64,000 nt of DNA from positions 372,001-436,000 of the forward strand of contig NZ_CP101990.1 of assembly GCF_024508295.1 (NCBI RefSeq), written 5' to 3'. Shown here in pieces: positions 35,148 through 43,633 of this stretch. The notes beneath the pieces are model-generated. The model ran no database searches and was not told where the DNA came from. It saw nothing but the letters and a program-made list of their open reading frames with translations. Within the stretch, counting starts at the first letter, position 1; every line of letters begins with the position of its first letter. Origin of the DNA: Aeromicrobium duanguangcaii. Lineage in GTDB: Bacteria; Actinomycetota; Actinomycetes; Propionibacteriales; Nocardioidaceae. A program made the position numbers and the translations under genes.

Positions 35148-36365
35148 TCACTTCCGCACGCGGAAGTTCCGCTTCGCCACGGGGCCGTGGCCCTTGCTGT
35201 TCTTCGCACGGATCTGGACCGTGTCGATGCCCTTGCGCAGCTGGGACCGCTTCACGACGATCGAGCGCTTCGAGCCGCCGACCGTGCGCTGGACGAGCAC
35301 CTTGCCGCCCTTGCGCACGACGATCCGGTACGAGGTGATCTTGGCGCCGCCGTTCGAGGCCGGCGCCTTCCAGCTGATCTTGCGGTACTTGGCCGTGGCC
35401 TTGCCGCCGACCTTGAGGGCGCGCACCTTGCCCGGCTTGGTGGCCGGCTTCCTGAACAGGTCGGAGAAGACCGAGTACCGGTTGTTGGTGTAGCCCGCGA
35501 TGGCGACGGCGCCGCCACTGAGCGTCTCGACACCGGTCACGTTCTGCAGGCCGCTGGCCGGACCGCCCAGGACCTTCAGCGGTCCGTCAGCCCCGTCAGC
35601 GTTGGGTGCATACACCCGCAGCCGCCCGGAGAACTCGGGGACGTAGACCCGGCCTGCGCTGTCCGTGTCGAGCCCGTACGTGTTGACACCGCCCGGGTTG
35701 GCGACGACCTGGATCGGGGTGTCGGCTCCGTCGGCACTGGTCGAGTACGCCCGCAGTTGCGTCCCGCTCGTGACCCACACCTTGGAGCCGTGAACGGCCA
35801 GGGGGTAGCTGAAGGCCAGGCCCGTCACGGCACGCTCGGGTGTCGCCGGGGATCCCGTGGCCGAAGGCGCGTACACGTTGTACCCGTTGGGCTTGCGCAC
35901 GTAGATCTCCCCGCCCGCGATGTCGAGCGACAGGGCGCTGCCCGGTCCGGTGCCGAAGACCTTGGTGGGCGCCACGTTGCCGTTGGCGTTCGGTGGGAAC
36001 ACGAGGACGGCGCCGCCGGAGTTCGCCACGTAGATGAAGCCGTTGGAGTCCAGGGCGACGTCCTGCGGAAGGCTCAGCTGCGTCGAAGCGCCCCGGATGC
36101 GGCGAATCGGTGCCGAGGCACCCTGGGCGTTCTTCCGGTGGACGACGACCGCATTGCTGTTCTGCGAGGCGAGGTAGATGTTCCCCGCCGCGTCGTCCGC
36201 CATGCCGATGGGGCCGTTCAGCTCTCCGCTGACGGTCTTGGTGGGCGGTACGTCCACGTTGTCCGCGTTGGCGGGAGCCGCAGTCGTCGCGATGAGGCCG
36301 GCGACGAGAGCACCGGCCGTCCCGAGCGTCAGGGCTCGGGCCGAGGTTGTTCCGATGGGGTTCAT
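35148..36365 (-). CDS. Secreted beta-propeller (NHL-like) protein with C-terminal Fn3-like domain
   Basis: A 405-residue exported protein of no named family. The signal peptide is clear (ALTLGTAGALVAGLIATTAA, then PANA-DN). Residues ~40-300 hold about six repeats of the type GPIGMADDAAGNIYLASQNS and LPQDVALDSNGFIYVANSGG, typical of NHL/SMP-30 propeller blades. Residues ~315-405 (PGKVRALKVGGKATAKYRKI then SYRIVVRKGG) look like a fibronectin type III fold ending in a very basic tail that may bind the cell wall. ATG at 36365 has TTGGAGAA upstream; the frame is open to 36401. Likely extracellular binding or structural role; no catalytic motif seen. Confidence 0.8.
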   Translation of the reverse strand: MNPIGTTSARALTLGTAGALVAGLIATTAAPANADNVDVPPTKTVSGELNGPIGMADDAAGNIYLASQNSNAVVVHRKNAQGASAPIRRIRGASTQLSLPQDVALDSNGFIYVANSGGAVLVFPPNANGNVAPTKVFGTGPGSALSLDIAGGEIYVRKPNGYNVYAPSATGSPATPERAVTGLAFSYPLAVHGSKVWVTSGTQLRAYSTSADGADTPIQVVANPGGVNTYGLDTDSAGRVYVPEFSGRLRVYAPNADGADGPLKVLGGPASGLQNVTGVETLSGGAVAIAGYTNNRYSVFSDLFRKPATKPGKVRALKVGGKATAKYRKISWKAPASNGGAKITSYRIVVRKGGKVLVQRTVGGSKRSIVVKRSQLRKGIDTVQIRAKNSKGHGPVAKRNFRVRK

Positions 36366-36383
36366 GTCGTTCTCCAATGTCGG

Positions 36384-36400
36384 TGGGAGCGTCGCTCCCA
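36384..36400. promoter_or_regulatory. 17-base palindrome upstream of the propeller gene
   Basis: TGGGAGCG-T-CGCTCCCA, a perfect inverted repeat about 20 bases before the propeller start codon on the minus strand. It could be an operator or a leader hairpin. It resembles the actinobacterial CebR/CelR cellobiose operator TGGGAGCGCTCCCA, but with three extra central bases. Confidence 0.5.
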
Positions 36401-36442
36401 TGACGCTGGTGAGCCCGCGACCTCCGGCATGAGACGGCCCCG

Positions 36443-36448
36443 TAATCT
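36443..36448 (+). promoter_or_regulatory. Leaderless -10 element of the SGNH hydrolase
   Basis: TAATCT ends six bases before GTG at 36455 and three before ATG at 36452, which argues that GTG may be the true first codon. Confidence 0.5.
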
Positions 36449-36451
36449 CAG

Positions 36452-37240
36452 ATGGTGACTTTCTCGCGCTATGTGGCCTTGGGCGATTCGTTCACCGAGG
36501 GCGTCGGCGATCCCGATCCGGCCCTGCCGAACGGCGTCCGCGGCTGGGCCGACCGCTTCGCGGCGGCGCTCGATCGCGCCCAGGGCGGCGGCCTGCTGTA
36601 CGCCAACCTGGCGATCCGCGGGCGCAAGCTCATGCCGATCGTGACCGAGCAGATCGAGCCCGCCATCGCGCTGGCGCCGGACCTGGTGACCATCTACGCC
36701 GGCGCCAACGACATCATGCGGCCGAAGGTCGATCTCGAGGCGATCCTGGCCGAGTACGACCGTGCCGTGGAGCGGCTCGTGGCCTCCGGCGCCCATGTCG
36801 TCATGTTCACCGCGGCCGACCCGGGCGACACTCGCATCTACGCCCTGGTGCGGCACCGGTTCGAGCGGTACTGCGAGGCGGTGCGCCAGATCGCGGCGCG
36901 CCACGGAGCCACGCTGGTCGACTACTGGCACCTGACCGACTACCGCGACGCCCGCCTGTGGGACACCGACCGGATGCACATGTCGGCAGCGGGCCACCAG
37001 CGCATGGCCATCGCCGTGCTCGACGCCCTGGGCGTCCAGCACGACCTGGTGCCGCTGGTGCTGGCCGACCCCGCGCCGCTCACGTGGCCCGAGCGGATCA
37101 AGGCCAACGTGCAGTGGGCGGTCGAGTACCTCGGCCCGTGGATCAAGCGCCGCGTGACGGGCCGCTCCAGCGGCGACGGGCTCTCGCCGCGGTACGCGCA
37201 GCTGACGCCCCTGTCGCAGGTGCGTGGCTCAGCCGCGTAA
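36452..37240 (+). CDS. SGNH/GDSL-family hydrolase
   Basis: A 262-residue esterase/lipase-like protein. Block I is YVALGDSFTEGVGD with the nucleophile Ser, block II the NLAIRGR Gly/Asn region, block III YAGANDIM, and block V the catalytic pair in DTDRMHMSAAGHQRMA. No signal peptide, so it is probably cytosolic. The first codon is ATG at 36452 or GTG at 36455 (see the leaderless -10). The 3' end overlaps the convergent winged-helix gene by 12 bases. Substrate unknown. Confidence 0.88.
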   Translation: MVTFSRYVALGDSFTEGVGDPDPALPNGVRGWADRFAAALDRAQGGGLLYANLAIRGRKLMPIVTEQIEPAIALAPDLVTIYAGANDIMRPKVDLEAILAEYDRAVERLVASGAHVVMFTAADPGDTRIYALVRHRFERYCEAVRQIAARHGATLVDYWHLTDYRDARLWDTDRMHMSAAGHQRMAIAVLDALGVQHDLVPLVLADPAPLTWPERIKANVQWAVEYLGPWIKRRVTGRSSGDGLSPRYAQLTPLSQVRGSAA

Positions 37241-38401
37241 CTCGCGCTCGACCGGGGTCCAGCCCCGCGCCCGCGCTCGGATGACGGTGCCGGCCAGCCG
37301 GTCCTGGAGGTCCTGGGCGCGCGCCTCGATCGCGGCGCTCGCCTCGGCCCCGACATCGGCCAACAGCCGGACCGCGACCGATCCGTCGTCGAGGATGGCC
37401 CATCCGCCGACGATCTCGCCGTCCTTCCAGACGGTGGGTCCCGCGTTGCCGTTGATGTCGAAGACCTGCTCGGCGTGCGGTCCCAGGTACCAGTCGCGGT
37501 GCTTCCAGCCCATCGTCGTGGGGTCGAGCGCCGGCAGCAGCGCGACCCACGGGTCCGGCTCGGGCGTGGGTTCGAGGTCGTCGGCCAGCACGAGACCGGT
37601 GCCGCCCTCCAGCTCGACCTCGGCCGTCTCGAGTCTGCCCAGGGCCGCGGTGGTGTGGCCCTTCGTCCAGCCCGTCCACCACTGCAGGTCCTCGGGCCGG
37701 GCCGGGCCGAAGCGCGCCAGCCAGCGCCGGGCGACGAGGGCCCGGGCCTGGTCGGCGTCGGTCAGCTCGGTCAGCTCGGGCAGCCACTGCCGCATCGACG
37801 CCCAGCGGAACTGCGTCGAGGCCCACGTCCCGGCGGGCCGCGCCCGCACCACGTGGCCCTGCGCCGACATCACCGTCAGCAGGCGGCTGGCGATCGACTG
37901 CCGCGTCGCGTACTTCGTCCCCGCGGAGATCTCGACCCGCTCCGCCAGCAGCGGATCACTGGCGGCCAGGTCGGCGCTGGTGAACACGCCGAGCCGGTCG
38001 AAGGCCGCCAGGGCCGCGTCGTGCGCCCGCGCGAGCCACGCGTCCGGGTCCGACGTGCCGGACGCGGCCAGCAGAGCGACGAGCTTGCGGTACTCGGACT
38101 CGGCGACGGACCGGCGCGTGGCCGCGAGGTAGGCCGCGGCATCCTCCGACGGCACGGCGAACACCGTGCGCCGCATGACGAGCAGGCGGACGAGGGTGCG
38201 GTCGTCGTAGAGGGCCCGCTCGACCTCGGCGATCGACGGCTCCTGCATCCGCGCCAGGACCGAGAGCATCATCGAGGCGGGATCGGTGCTGTGCAGCGCC
38301 GCGACGGCGCGCGTCACGTCCTCCGGGGTGCGCACGGGCGCGGCGAGCGCGTGCCGCACTCCGAGGCGTCGTCGCCGCTCTGCCGTGTCGAATCGCACCA
38401 T
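37229..38401 (-). CDS. Winged-helix DNA-binding protein (HTH_42/AlkX-like family)
   Basis: A 390-residue protein of the winged-helix (DUF1006/HTH_42) family that includes the DNA glycosylases YcaQ and AlkZ. Recognisable segments are AVAALHSTDPASMMLSVLARM near the N-terminus, RTVFAVPSEDAAAYLAAT, QWWTGWTKGHTTAAL and LLPALDPTTMGWKHRDWYLG. I do not see the QxQ catalytic motif of AlkZ clearly, so a glycosylase role is unproven. ATG at 38401 follows TACGGT by six bases; the frame is open far upstream but only opposite menF. Confidence 0.8.
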   Translation of the reverse strand: MVRFDTAERRRRLGVRHALAAPVRTPEDVTRAVAALHSTDPASMMLSVLARMQEPSIAEVERALYDDRTLVRLLVMRRTVFAVPSEDAAAYLAATRRSVAESEYRKLVALLAASGTSDPDAWLARAHDAALAAFDRLGVFTSADLAASDPLLAERVEISAGTKYATRQSIASRLLTVMSAQGHVVRARPAGTWASTQFRWASMRQWLPELTELTDADQARALVARRWLARFGPARPEDLQWWTGWTKGHTTAALGRLETAEVELEGGTGLVLADDLEPTPEPDPWVALLPALDPTTMGWKHRDWYLGPHAEQVFDINGNAGPTVWKDGEIVGGWAILDDGSVAVRLLADVGAEASAAIEARAQDLQDRLAGTVIRARARGWTPVERELRG

Positions 38402-38407
38402 GCGGCG

Positions 38408-38413
38408 ACCGTA
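38408..38413 (-). promoter_or_regulatory. Leaderless -10 element of the winged-helix gene
   Basis: TACGGT on the minus strand ends six bases before the ATG at 38401. Confidence 0.5.
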
Positions 38414-38439
38414 GCGGCTGCCTCGGACGCCCCGCCGGC

Positions 38440-39687
38440 TCAGGCCAGGGCGTCGCGGACGGGGATCAGCTTGGCGTCGGCCTCGGCCAGCTCGTCGGCG
38501 GGCGCGGAGTCGGCGACGATGCCGCAGCCGGCGAACAGCCGGGCGCTGCGACCGTCGGCCGCCACCTGCGCCGAGCGCAGGCCGATGCCCCACTCGCCGT
38601 CGCCGGAGGCGCCGATCCAGCCGACCGGCCCGGCGTACCGGCCGCGGTCCAGGCCCTCGATCTCGGAGATCACGCGCACGGCGTCGGCCGTCGGCGTGCC
38701 GCCCACGGCGGCCGAGGGGTGTAGCGAGGCCACGAGGGCCAGGACGCCCGCGTCGTCGCGCAAGACGCCGGTGACGTCGGTGGCCAGGTGCATCACGTTC
38801 GGCAGGTGCAGGACGAAGGGCGACTCGGGGACGTTCATGCCCGTGCAGTGCGGAGCGAGGGCGTCGGCGACCGAGCGCACGGCGTACTCGTGCTCCTCGA
38901 GGTCCTTGCTCGACCGCGCGAGCGAGGCGGCCAGGCCCAGGTCGCGGGCGTCGTCGCCGGTCCGCCGGATCGTGCCCGCGAGGACGCGCGAGGTGACCAG
39001 GCCGCCCTGCAGGCGCACGAGCATCTCGGGCGTCGAGCCGAAGAAGCCGTCGACGTGGAACGTCCAGCAGCTGGGGTAGGTCCGGGCCAGCCGGGCCAGT
39101 GGCGAGCGCACGTCCAAGGGCTCGTCGAAGGTCGCCTCGACCGATCGCGCCAGCACGACCTTGTCGAGACCGCCGCCCTGGATGCGCTGGACGGCCTTCT
39201 CGACCGTCGCGGTCCAGGACTCTCGGCGCCCGGGGTCGTCGGCGAAGGCCGTGCCGACCGGAGAGGCCGGTGCGCTCTCGGAGAGCTCGGGAACCGGACC
39301 CAGGCAGTGGCCGATCGTGGTGACCCAGCACCGGCCGTCGCGGCGGCCCACGACGATCTCGGGGACGGTCAGCGTCGAGCCGGGCCGGTCGGCGAAGGTG
39401 AAGCTGCCGAAGGCGATCAGACCGCTGCCGGGCAGCTCGATCTCGTCGCGGACCACGGAGGACTCGACGACGTCGGCCCACCAGTCGTCGGCCGCGTCGA
39501 AGCGGCCCCGGCCCTCGGGCGTGAAGGTCGCGGCGCGACCCCAGCCGACGATGCCGTCGCCGCCGTGGACCCAGGCCAGGGCATCGGGGGAGGGGGGCAG
39601 CAGGCCGAGCAGGTCGCCCGGGTCGGCGATCTCGCGTGACCTGGCGACGAGCGGCTCAGGCCGTCCATCAGTCGCCAGCGTGCTCAC
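38440..39687 (-). CDS. menF: Isochorismate synthase
   Basis: A 415-residue chorismate-utilising enzyme making isochorismate for MenD. The C-terminal catalytic core has GGGLDKVVLARSVEA (general base Lys), TFHVDGFFGSTPEMLVRLQGG, SRVLAGTIRRTGD, LLHPSAAVGGTP-type SLHPSAAVGGTPTADAV, and the metal-binding Glu in EHEYAVRSV and ELAEADAKL. A salicylate or siderophore role is the alternative, but the men neighbourhood favours menaquinone. GTG at 39687 follows TAGGCT by seven bases. Upstream extension of the frame runs opposite menG and is rejected. Confidence 0.92.
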   Translation of the reverse strand: MSTLATDGRPEPLVARSREIADPGDLLGLLPPSPDALAWVHGGDGIVGWGRAATFTPEGRGRFDAADDWWADVVESSVVRDEIELPGSGLIAFGSFTFADRPGSTLTVPEIVVGRRDGRCWVTTIGHCLGPVPELSESAPASPVGTAFADDPGRRESWTATVEKAVQRIQGGGLDKVVLARSVEATFDEPLDVRSPLARLARTYPSCWTFHVDGFFGSTPEMLVRLQGGLVTSRVLAGTIRRTGDDARDLGLAASLARSSKDLEEHEYAVRSVADALAPHCTGMNVPESPFVLHLPNVMHLATDVTGVLRDDAGVLALVASLHPSAAVGGTPTADAVRVISEIEGLDRGRYAGPVGWIGASGDGEWGIGLRSAQVAADGRSARLFAGCGIVADSAPADELAEADAKLIPVRDALA

Positions 39688-39694
39688 TCGCGCC

Positions 39695-39700
39695 AGCCTA
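39695..39700 (-). promoter_or_regulatory. Near-leaderless -10 element of menF
   Basis: TAGGCT on the minus strand ends seven bases before the GTG at 39687. Confidence 0.45.
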
Positions 39701-39780
39701 CTCGCGGCCCGATGAGGCCGGTACGGGACCGGGGAACGGCCCGGGCGCCTGCTGTCCGCACGACGTGAGAAGGTGGCCAG

Positions 39781-40473
39781 ATGAGAGCCGGGCTGGACAA
39801 GGATCCCCGTGACGTCGCGCGCATGTTCGACACCGTCGCGGCACGCTACGACCTGACGAACGACGTCCTCTCCCTGGGACAGGACCGCCGCTGGCGCACG
39901 AAGGTCGTCGAGACCGTCGCTCCGCGCCGGGGCGAGCGGATCCTCGACCTGGCGGCCGGCACCGGCACGTCCAGCGCGCCGTTCGCCGAGGCGGGCGCCC
40001 ACGTCGTGCCGTGCGACTTCTCGATCGGCATGCTCGAGGTCGGCAAGCAGCAGTACCCCGGCCTGAACTTCACGGCCGGCGACGGGATGCAACTGCCCTT
40101 CGCCGACGGCGTGTTCGACGCCGTCACGATCTCCTTCGGCCTGCGCAACATCCACGACCCGCTGCAGGGCCTGCGCGAGCTGCTGCGCGTGACGCGCCCC
40201 GGCGGCCGGATCGTGGTGTGCGAGTTCTCCACACCCACGTGGAAGCCGTTCGAGACGATCTACTCCAACTACCTGATGCGGGCGCTGCCGGCGATCGCGC
40301 GGACGGTCTCGTCCAACCCCGAGTCCTACGTCTACCTCGCCGAGTCGATCCGCTCGTGGCCCGATCAGCGCGGCCTGGCGATCCGGATGACCGAGGCCGG
40401 CTGGGGGCCCGTCACGTGGCAGAACCTCACGGGCGGAATCGTCGCGGTGCATCGCGCCGAGCGCCCGATCTGA
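39781..40473 (+). CDS. menG: Demethylmenaquinone methyltransferase
   Basis: A 230-residue UbiE/MenG SAM-dependent methyltransferase for the last menaquinone step. The N-terminal [25 protein letters not shown] is the first UbiE signature, [20 protein letters not shown] is SAM motif [20 protein letters not shown] the post-motif, and [19 protein letters not shown] the second signature. ATG at 39781 has GAAGGTGG upstream. Divergent from menF and 119 bases before nuoA. Confidence 0.95.
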   Translation: MRAGLDKDPRDVARMFDTVAARYDLTNDVLSLGQDRRWRTKVVETVAPRRGERILDLAAGTGTSSAPFAEAGAHVVPCDFSIGMLEVGKQQYPGLNFTAGDGMQLPFADGVFDAVTISFGLRNIHDPLQGLRELLRVTRPGGRIVVCEFSTPTWKPFETIYSNYLMRALPAIARTVSSNPESYVYLAESIRSWPDQRGLAIRMTEAGWGPVTWQNLTGGIVAVHRAERPI

Positions 40474-40481
40474 GGCCGTTT

Positions 40482-40500
40482 CCCGGTTAGTGTTACCTAA
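40482..40500. promoter_or_regulatory. DtxR/IdeR-like iron box candidate
   Basis: The 19 bases match the iron-box consensus TTAGGTTAGCCTAACCTAA at 13 positions, including both GGTTAG-like and ACCTAA halves; the core GTTAG-tgttac-CTAAC is an inverted repeat. It lies directly upstream of the putative nuo -35. Binding is inference; similarity could be chance. Confidence 0.35.
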
Positions 40501-40529
40501 CTCACACGTCCGGGCGTGACGGTTACTAG
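40501..40529 (+). promoter_or_regulatory. Candidate nuo operon promoter
   Basis: CTCACA (40501-40506) as -35 and TACTAG (40524-40529) as -10 at 17-base spacing; the match to consensus is modest. Transcription from about 40537 would put the Rex operator in the first ~30 transcribed bases. Confidence 0.4.
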
Positions 40530-40546
40530 AGTGGTGAACCCAGAGC

Positions 40547-40564
40547 CTGTGAAGATCTTCACAA
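40547..40564. promoter_or_regulatory. Rex operator upstream of nuoA
   Basis: CTGTGAA-GATC-TTCACAA matches the Rex consensus TTGTGAAnnnnTTCACAA with one mismatch and includes a perfect 16-base palindrome (40548-40563). In Streptomyces Rex controls nuo; rex itself lies 30 kb upstream in this window. The site ends 28 bases before the nuoA start. Confidence 0.85.
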
Positions 40565-40592
40565 GGTTCGTCGGCGGGTGACTGGAGGTGCC

Positions 40593-40952
40593 GTGAACGC
40601 ATACATCCCGATCTTGGTGCTGGGCGGCCTCGCCCTGGCGTTCGCGCTGTTCAGCGTCGGAATCGCGCCATTCACCGGGCCATCTCGGTACAACCGCGCG
40701 AAGCTCGACCGTTACGAGTCGGGCATCGAGCCGAGCCCGCTGCCCGACGGCGGCGGCAAGGTCTCGATCAAGTACTTCTTCACGGCGATGATGTTCATCG
40801 TCTTCGACATCGAGGTCGTGTTCCTGCTGCCGTTCGCCGTCGCGTTCGACGAGCTCAGCTGGTTCGCGTTCTTCGCCGTCATGCTGTTCCTGCTCAACAT
40901 CACGATCGCGTACGTCTATGAGTGGCGTCGCGGCGGAATGGACTGGACCTGA
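40593..40952 (+). CDS. nuoA: NADH-quinone oxidoreductase subunit A
   Basis: A 119-residue membrane subunit of complex I with three helices. [21 protein letters not shown] is the conserved Cys-less loop region, followed by [18 protein letters not shown] with the conserved acidic residues of the E-channel. GTG at 40593 has GGAGGTG directly upstream; an in-frame GTG at 40578 lies before that site and is rejected. First gene of the fourteen-gene nuo operon; the stop overlaps nuoB (TGATG). Confidence 0.94.
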   Translation: MNAYIPILVLGGLALAFALFSVGIAPFTGPSRYNRAKLDRYESGIEPSPLPDGGGKVSIKYFFTAMMFIVFDIEVVFLLPFAVAFDELSWFAFFAVMLFLLNITIAYVYEWRRGGMDWT

Positions 40953-41506
40953 TGGGCCTCGAGGAAAAACTCCCCAGTGGCGTCCTGCTCTCCACCGTCG
41001 AGGGTTTGGCCGGCTACTTTCGCAAGGCGTCGTTCTGGCCGGCCACCTTCGGCCTGGCCTGCTGCGCCATCGAGATGATGACGTTCGGCGCCCCGCGCTA
41101 CGACTCCGGTCGCTTCGGCATGGAGGTCTTCCGGCCCTCCCCGCGCCAGGCCGACCTGATGATCGTCGCCGGGCGCGTGAGCCAGAAGATGGCTCCCGTC
41201 CTGCGCCAGATCTACGACCAGATGCCCGGCCCGAAGTGGGTCCTGGCCATGGGCGTGTGCGCCAGCTCCGGCGGCATGTTCAACAACTACGCGATCGTCC
41301 AGGGCGTCGATCACGTCGTTCCGGTCGACATGTACCTGCCCGGCTGCCCGCCGCGGCCCGAGATGCTGATCGACGCGATCTTCAAGCTGCGCGACTCGAT
41401 CCAGCACACCCAGCTGGGCGCGGACCGCAACGCCGAGATCCGTGAGCAGGAGGCCGCCGCACTGGCCGCCCTGCCCACCTCCGCACAGACGGGACTGCTG
41501 CGATGA
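40952..41506 (+). CDS. nuoB: NADH-quinone oxidoreductase subunit B
   Basis: A 184-residue peripheral-arm subunit that holds the terminal iron-sulfur cluster N2, which passes electrons to menaquinone. Cluster ligands are the adjacent cysteines in [11 protein letters not shown] plus Cys in [11 protein letters not shown] and [11 protein letters not shown]; all are present. ATG at 40952 overlaps the nuoA stop; an in-frame ATG at 40922 would overlap nuoA and lacks a ribosome-binding site. Confidence 0.97.
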   Translation: MGLEEKLPSGVLLSTVEGLAGYFRKASFWPATFGLACCAIEMMTFGAPRYDSGRFGMEVFRPSPRQADLMIVAGRVSQKMAPVLRQIYDQMPGPKWVLAMGVCASSGGMFNNYAIVQGVDHVVPVDMYLPGCPPRPEMLIDAIFKLRDSIQHTQLGADRNAEIREQEAAALAALPTSAQTGLLR

Positions 41507-42216
41507 GCGACGAGACCCAGGACGGCTCCTTCGAGACCAGCGCGGAGCTGAAGAAGACCGACGCCGTCGAGCTCGAGGTCGTCGAGGTTCGTCAGGGCGC
41601 CTTCGGCGTCCACGGCACCGGCGACACCACCGGCTTCGGCGGACTGCGGCGCCCGGTGATCATGCCCGGCGCGTCGACCCCGCCCTACGGCGGCTGGTTC
41701 GACGAGGTGGCCGAGCGGCTCGCCGGCGGCGAGGGCCTGGCCGACGCGATCGAGAAGGTCGTCGTCGACCGTGGCGAGATCACGTTCTTCATCCGTCGCG
41801 AGCTGCTGGCGCAGGCCGCCCGGCACCTGCGTGACGACGCGGGGCTGCGCTTCGAGCTGCTCAGCGGCGTCAGCGGCGTGCACTATCCCGGCGACACGGG
41901 GCGCGAGCTGCACGCGGTCTACCACCTGCTCTCGATGACCCACAACCGCCGCGTCCGCCTCGAGGTCACGTGCCCCGAAGAAGATCCGCGGGTCCCCAGC
42001 GTCGTGGGGACCTACCCGACCGCCGACTGGCACGAGCGCGAGACGTGGGACATGTTCGGGATCGTCTTCGACGACCACCCGCACCTGACCCGCATCCTCA
42101 TGCCCGACGACTGGCCGGGTCACCCGCAGCGCAAGGACTACCCGCTCGGCGGCATCGACGTCGAGTTCAAGGGCGGCTTCATTCCCGCGCCCGACAGCCG
42201 AAGGAGCTACTCCTGA
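41503..42216 (+). CDS. nuoC: NADH-quinone oxidoreductase subunit C
   Basis: A 237-residue 30-kDa subunit of the peripheral arm. The family core is [26 protein letters not shown] and [24 protein letters not shown], followed by [21 protein letters not shown]. The N-terminal ~80 residues are a variable actinobacterial extension. It is a separate protein, not fused to NuoD as in E. coli. Overlaps nuoB (ATGA) and nuoD (TGATG). Confidence 0.95.
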   Translation: MSDETQDGSFETSAELKKTDAVELEVVEVRQGAFGVHGTGDTTGFGGLRRPVIMPGASTPPYGGWFDEVAERLAGGEGLADAIEKVVVDRGEITFFIRRELLAQAARHLRDDAGLRFELLSGVSGVHYPGDTGRELHAVYHLLSMTHNRRVRLEVTCPEEDPRVPSVVGTYPTADWHERETWDMFGIVFDDHPHLTRILMPDDWPGHPQRKDYPLGGIDVEFKGGFIPAPDSRRSYS

Positions 42217-43547
42217 TGGTGACCACCGATCCGTACGCCGACACCTCCGAGTCCTCCTCCGGGCAGGTCTTCAACGTCACCGGCGGCGACTGGGACACGA
42301 TCAACGCCGACGGGCTCGAGGGCGACCGGCTCGTGATCAACATGGGTCCGCAGCACCCCTCGACGCACGGCGTGCTGCGCCTCATCCTCGAGATCGACGG
42401 TGAGCAGGTCCAGGACGCCCGCGCGGGCATCGGCTACCTGCACACCGGCATCGAGAAGAACATGGAGTTCCGCACCTGGACCCAGGGCGTGACCTTCTGC
42501 ACCCGCATGGACTACGTCGCCCCGTTCTCGAACGAGGCCGCGTACGTCGGAGCGGTCGAGCGCCTGCTCGGCATCGAGGACCAGATCACCGAGCGCGCGC
42601 AGATCATCCGCGTGCTGCTGCTCGAGCTCAACCGCATCTCCAGCCACCTCATCGCGATCGCGACCGGCGGCATGGAGATCGGCGCCCTCACGGTCATGAC
42701 GTGCGGCTTCCGCGACCGCGAGGAGATCCTCAAGGCGTTCGAGGCGATCACCGGCCTGCGCATGAACCACGCGTTCTTCCGTCCCGGCGGAGTCGCGCAG
42801 GACCTGCCCGAGAACACGACCACCCAGCTGCGCGACCTGGTGGCGCTGCTGAAGAAGCGCCTGCCCGAGTACGCGGCGCTGTGCAACGCCAACCCGATCT
42901 TCAAGGGCCGGCTCAAGAACGTCGGCCACCTCGACCTGTCCGCCGTCCTGGCGCTGGGCATCACGGGCCCGATCCTGCGCTCCACGGGCATGGACTGGGA
43001 CCTGCGTCGCACGCAGCCGTACTGGGGCTACGACACCTACGACTTCGACGTCATCACGCGCGACGAGCCCGATGCCTACGGCCGGTTCATGATCCGCCAG
43101 CTGGAGATGTGGGAGTCGCTCAAGATCGTCGAGCAGTGCATCGAGCGACTCGACGCCACCGAGGGCCAGCCCGTCATGATCGCCGATCGCAAGATCGCAT
43201 GGCCGGCCCAGCTGTCCGTGGGCGCCGACGGCCAGGGCAACTCGCCCGAGCACATCGCCCACATCATGGGCGAGTCGATGGAGGCGCTGATCCACCACTT
43301 CAAGCTGGTCACCGAGGGCTTCCGGGTCCCGGCCGGCCAGGCGTACTTCGCGGTGGAGTCGCCCAAGGGCGAGATCGCGTGCCACGCGGTGTCCGACGGC
43401 GGTACTCGCCCGTTCCGGGCGCACTTCCGCGATCCCTCGTTCGTGAACCTGCAGGGCGTCTCCGCGATGAGCGAGGGCGGCATGCTCTCGGACGTCATCG
43501 TCGCGGTGGCGTCCATCGACCCCGTCATGGGAGGGGTGGATCGCTGA
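42216..43547 (+). CDS. nuoD: NADH-quinone oxidoreductase subunit D
   Basis: A 443-residue 49-kDa subunit forming the quinone pocket with NuoB. The signature [22 protein letters not shown] carries the quinone-contacting His. [15 protein letters not shown] and the C-terminal [19 protein letters not shown] are conserved, as are the hydrogenase-like arginines. Length is standard. Overlaps nuoC; 82 bases separate its stop from nuoE, bridged by a tiny frame. Confidence 0.97.
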   Translation: MVTTDPYADTSESSSGQVFNVTGGDWDTINADGLEGDRLVINMGPQHPSTHGVLRLILEIDGEQVQDARAGIGYLHTGIEKNMEFRTWTQGVTFCTRMDYVAPFSNEAAYVGAVERLLGIEDQITERAQIIRVLLLELNRISSHLIAIATGGMEIGALTVMTCGFRDREEILKAFEAITGLRMNHAFFRPGGVAQDLPENTTTQLRDLVALLKKRLPEYAALCNANPIFKGRLKNVGHLDLSAVLALGITGPILRSTGMDWDLRRTQPYWGYDTYDFDVITRDEPDAYGRFMIRQLEMWESLKIVEQCIERLDATEGQPVMIADRKIAWPAQLSVGADGQGNSPEHIAHIMGESMEALIHHFKLVTEGFRVPAGQAYFAVESPKGEIACHAVSDGGTRPFRAHFRDPSFVNLQGVSAMSEGGMLSDVIVAVASIDPVMGGVDR

Positions 43548-43633
43548 TGTCGTTGATCAACGTGACCGCCCTTCGTGGTCGGGGCTCAAGAACAATGGTC
43601 GAGGCCAGTGGTGACGGGAGTGGTTGTTCATGA
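43547..43633 (+). CDS. Possible 28-residue coupled ORF between nuoD and nuoE
   Basis: The frame begins with ATG overlapping the nuoD stop (TGATG at 43545) and ends with TGA overlapping the nuoE ATG (ATGA at 43630), so it fills the only sizeable gap inside the nuo operon. The product begins [17 protein letters not shown]. It has no recognisable family, and coupling, a leader role or chance are all possible. It mirrors the short frame between rex and hemA. Confidence 0.3.
   Translation: MSLINVTALRGRGSRTMVEASGDGSGCS

Noticed and set aside
36384-36400. Palindrome as a true CebR operator
   Set aside because: CebR sites have no gap between the half sites; three extra central bases would change helical phasing.
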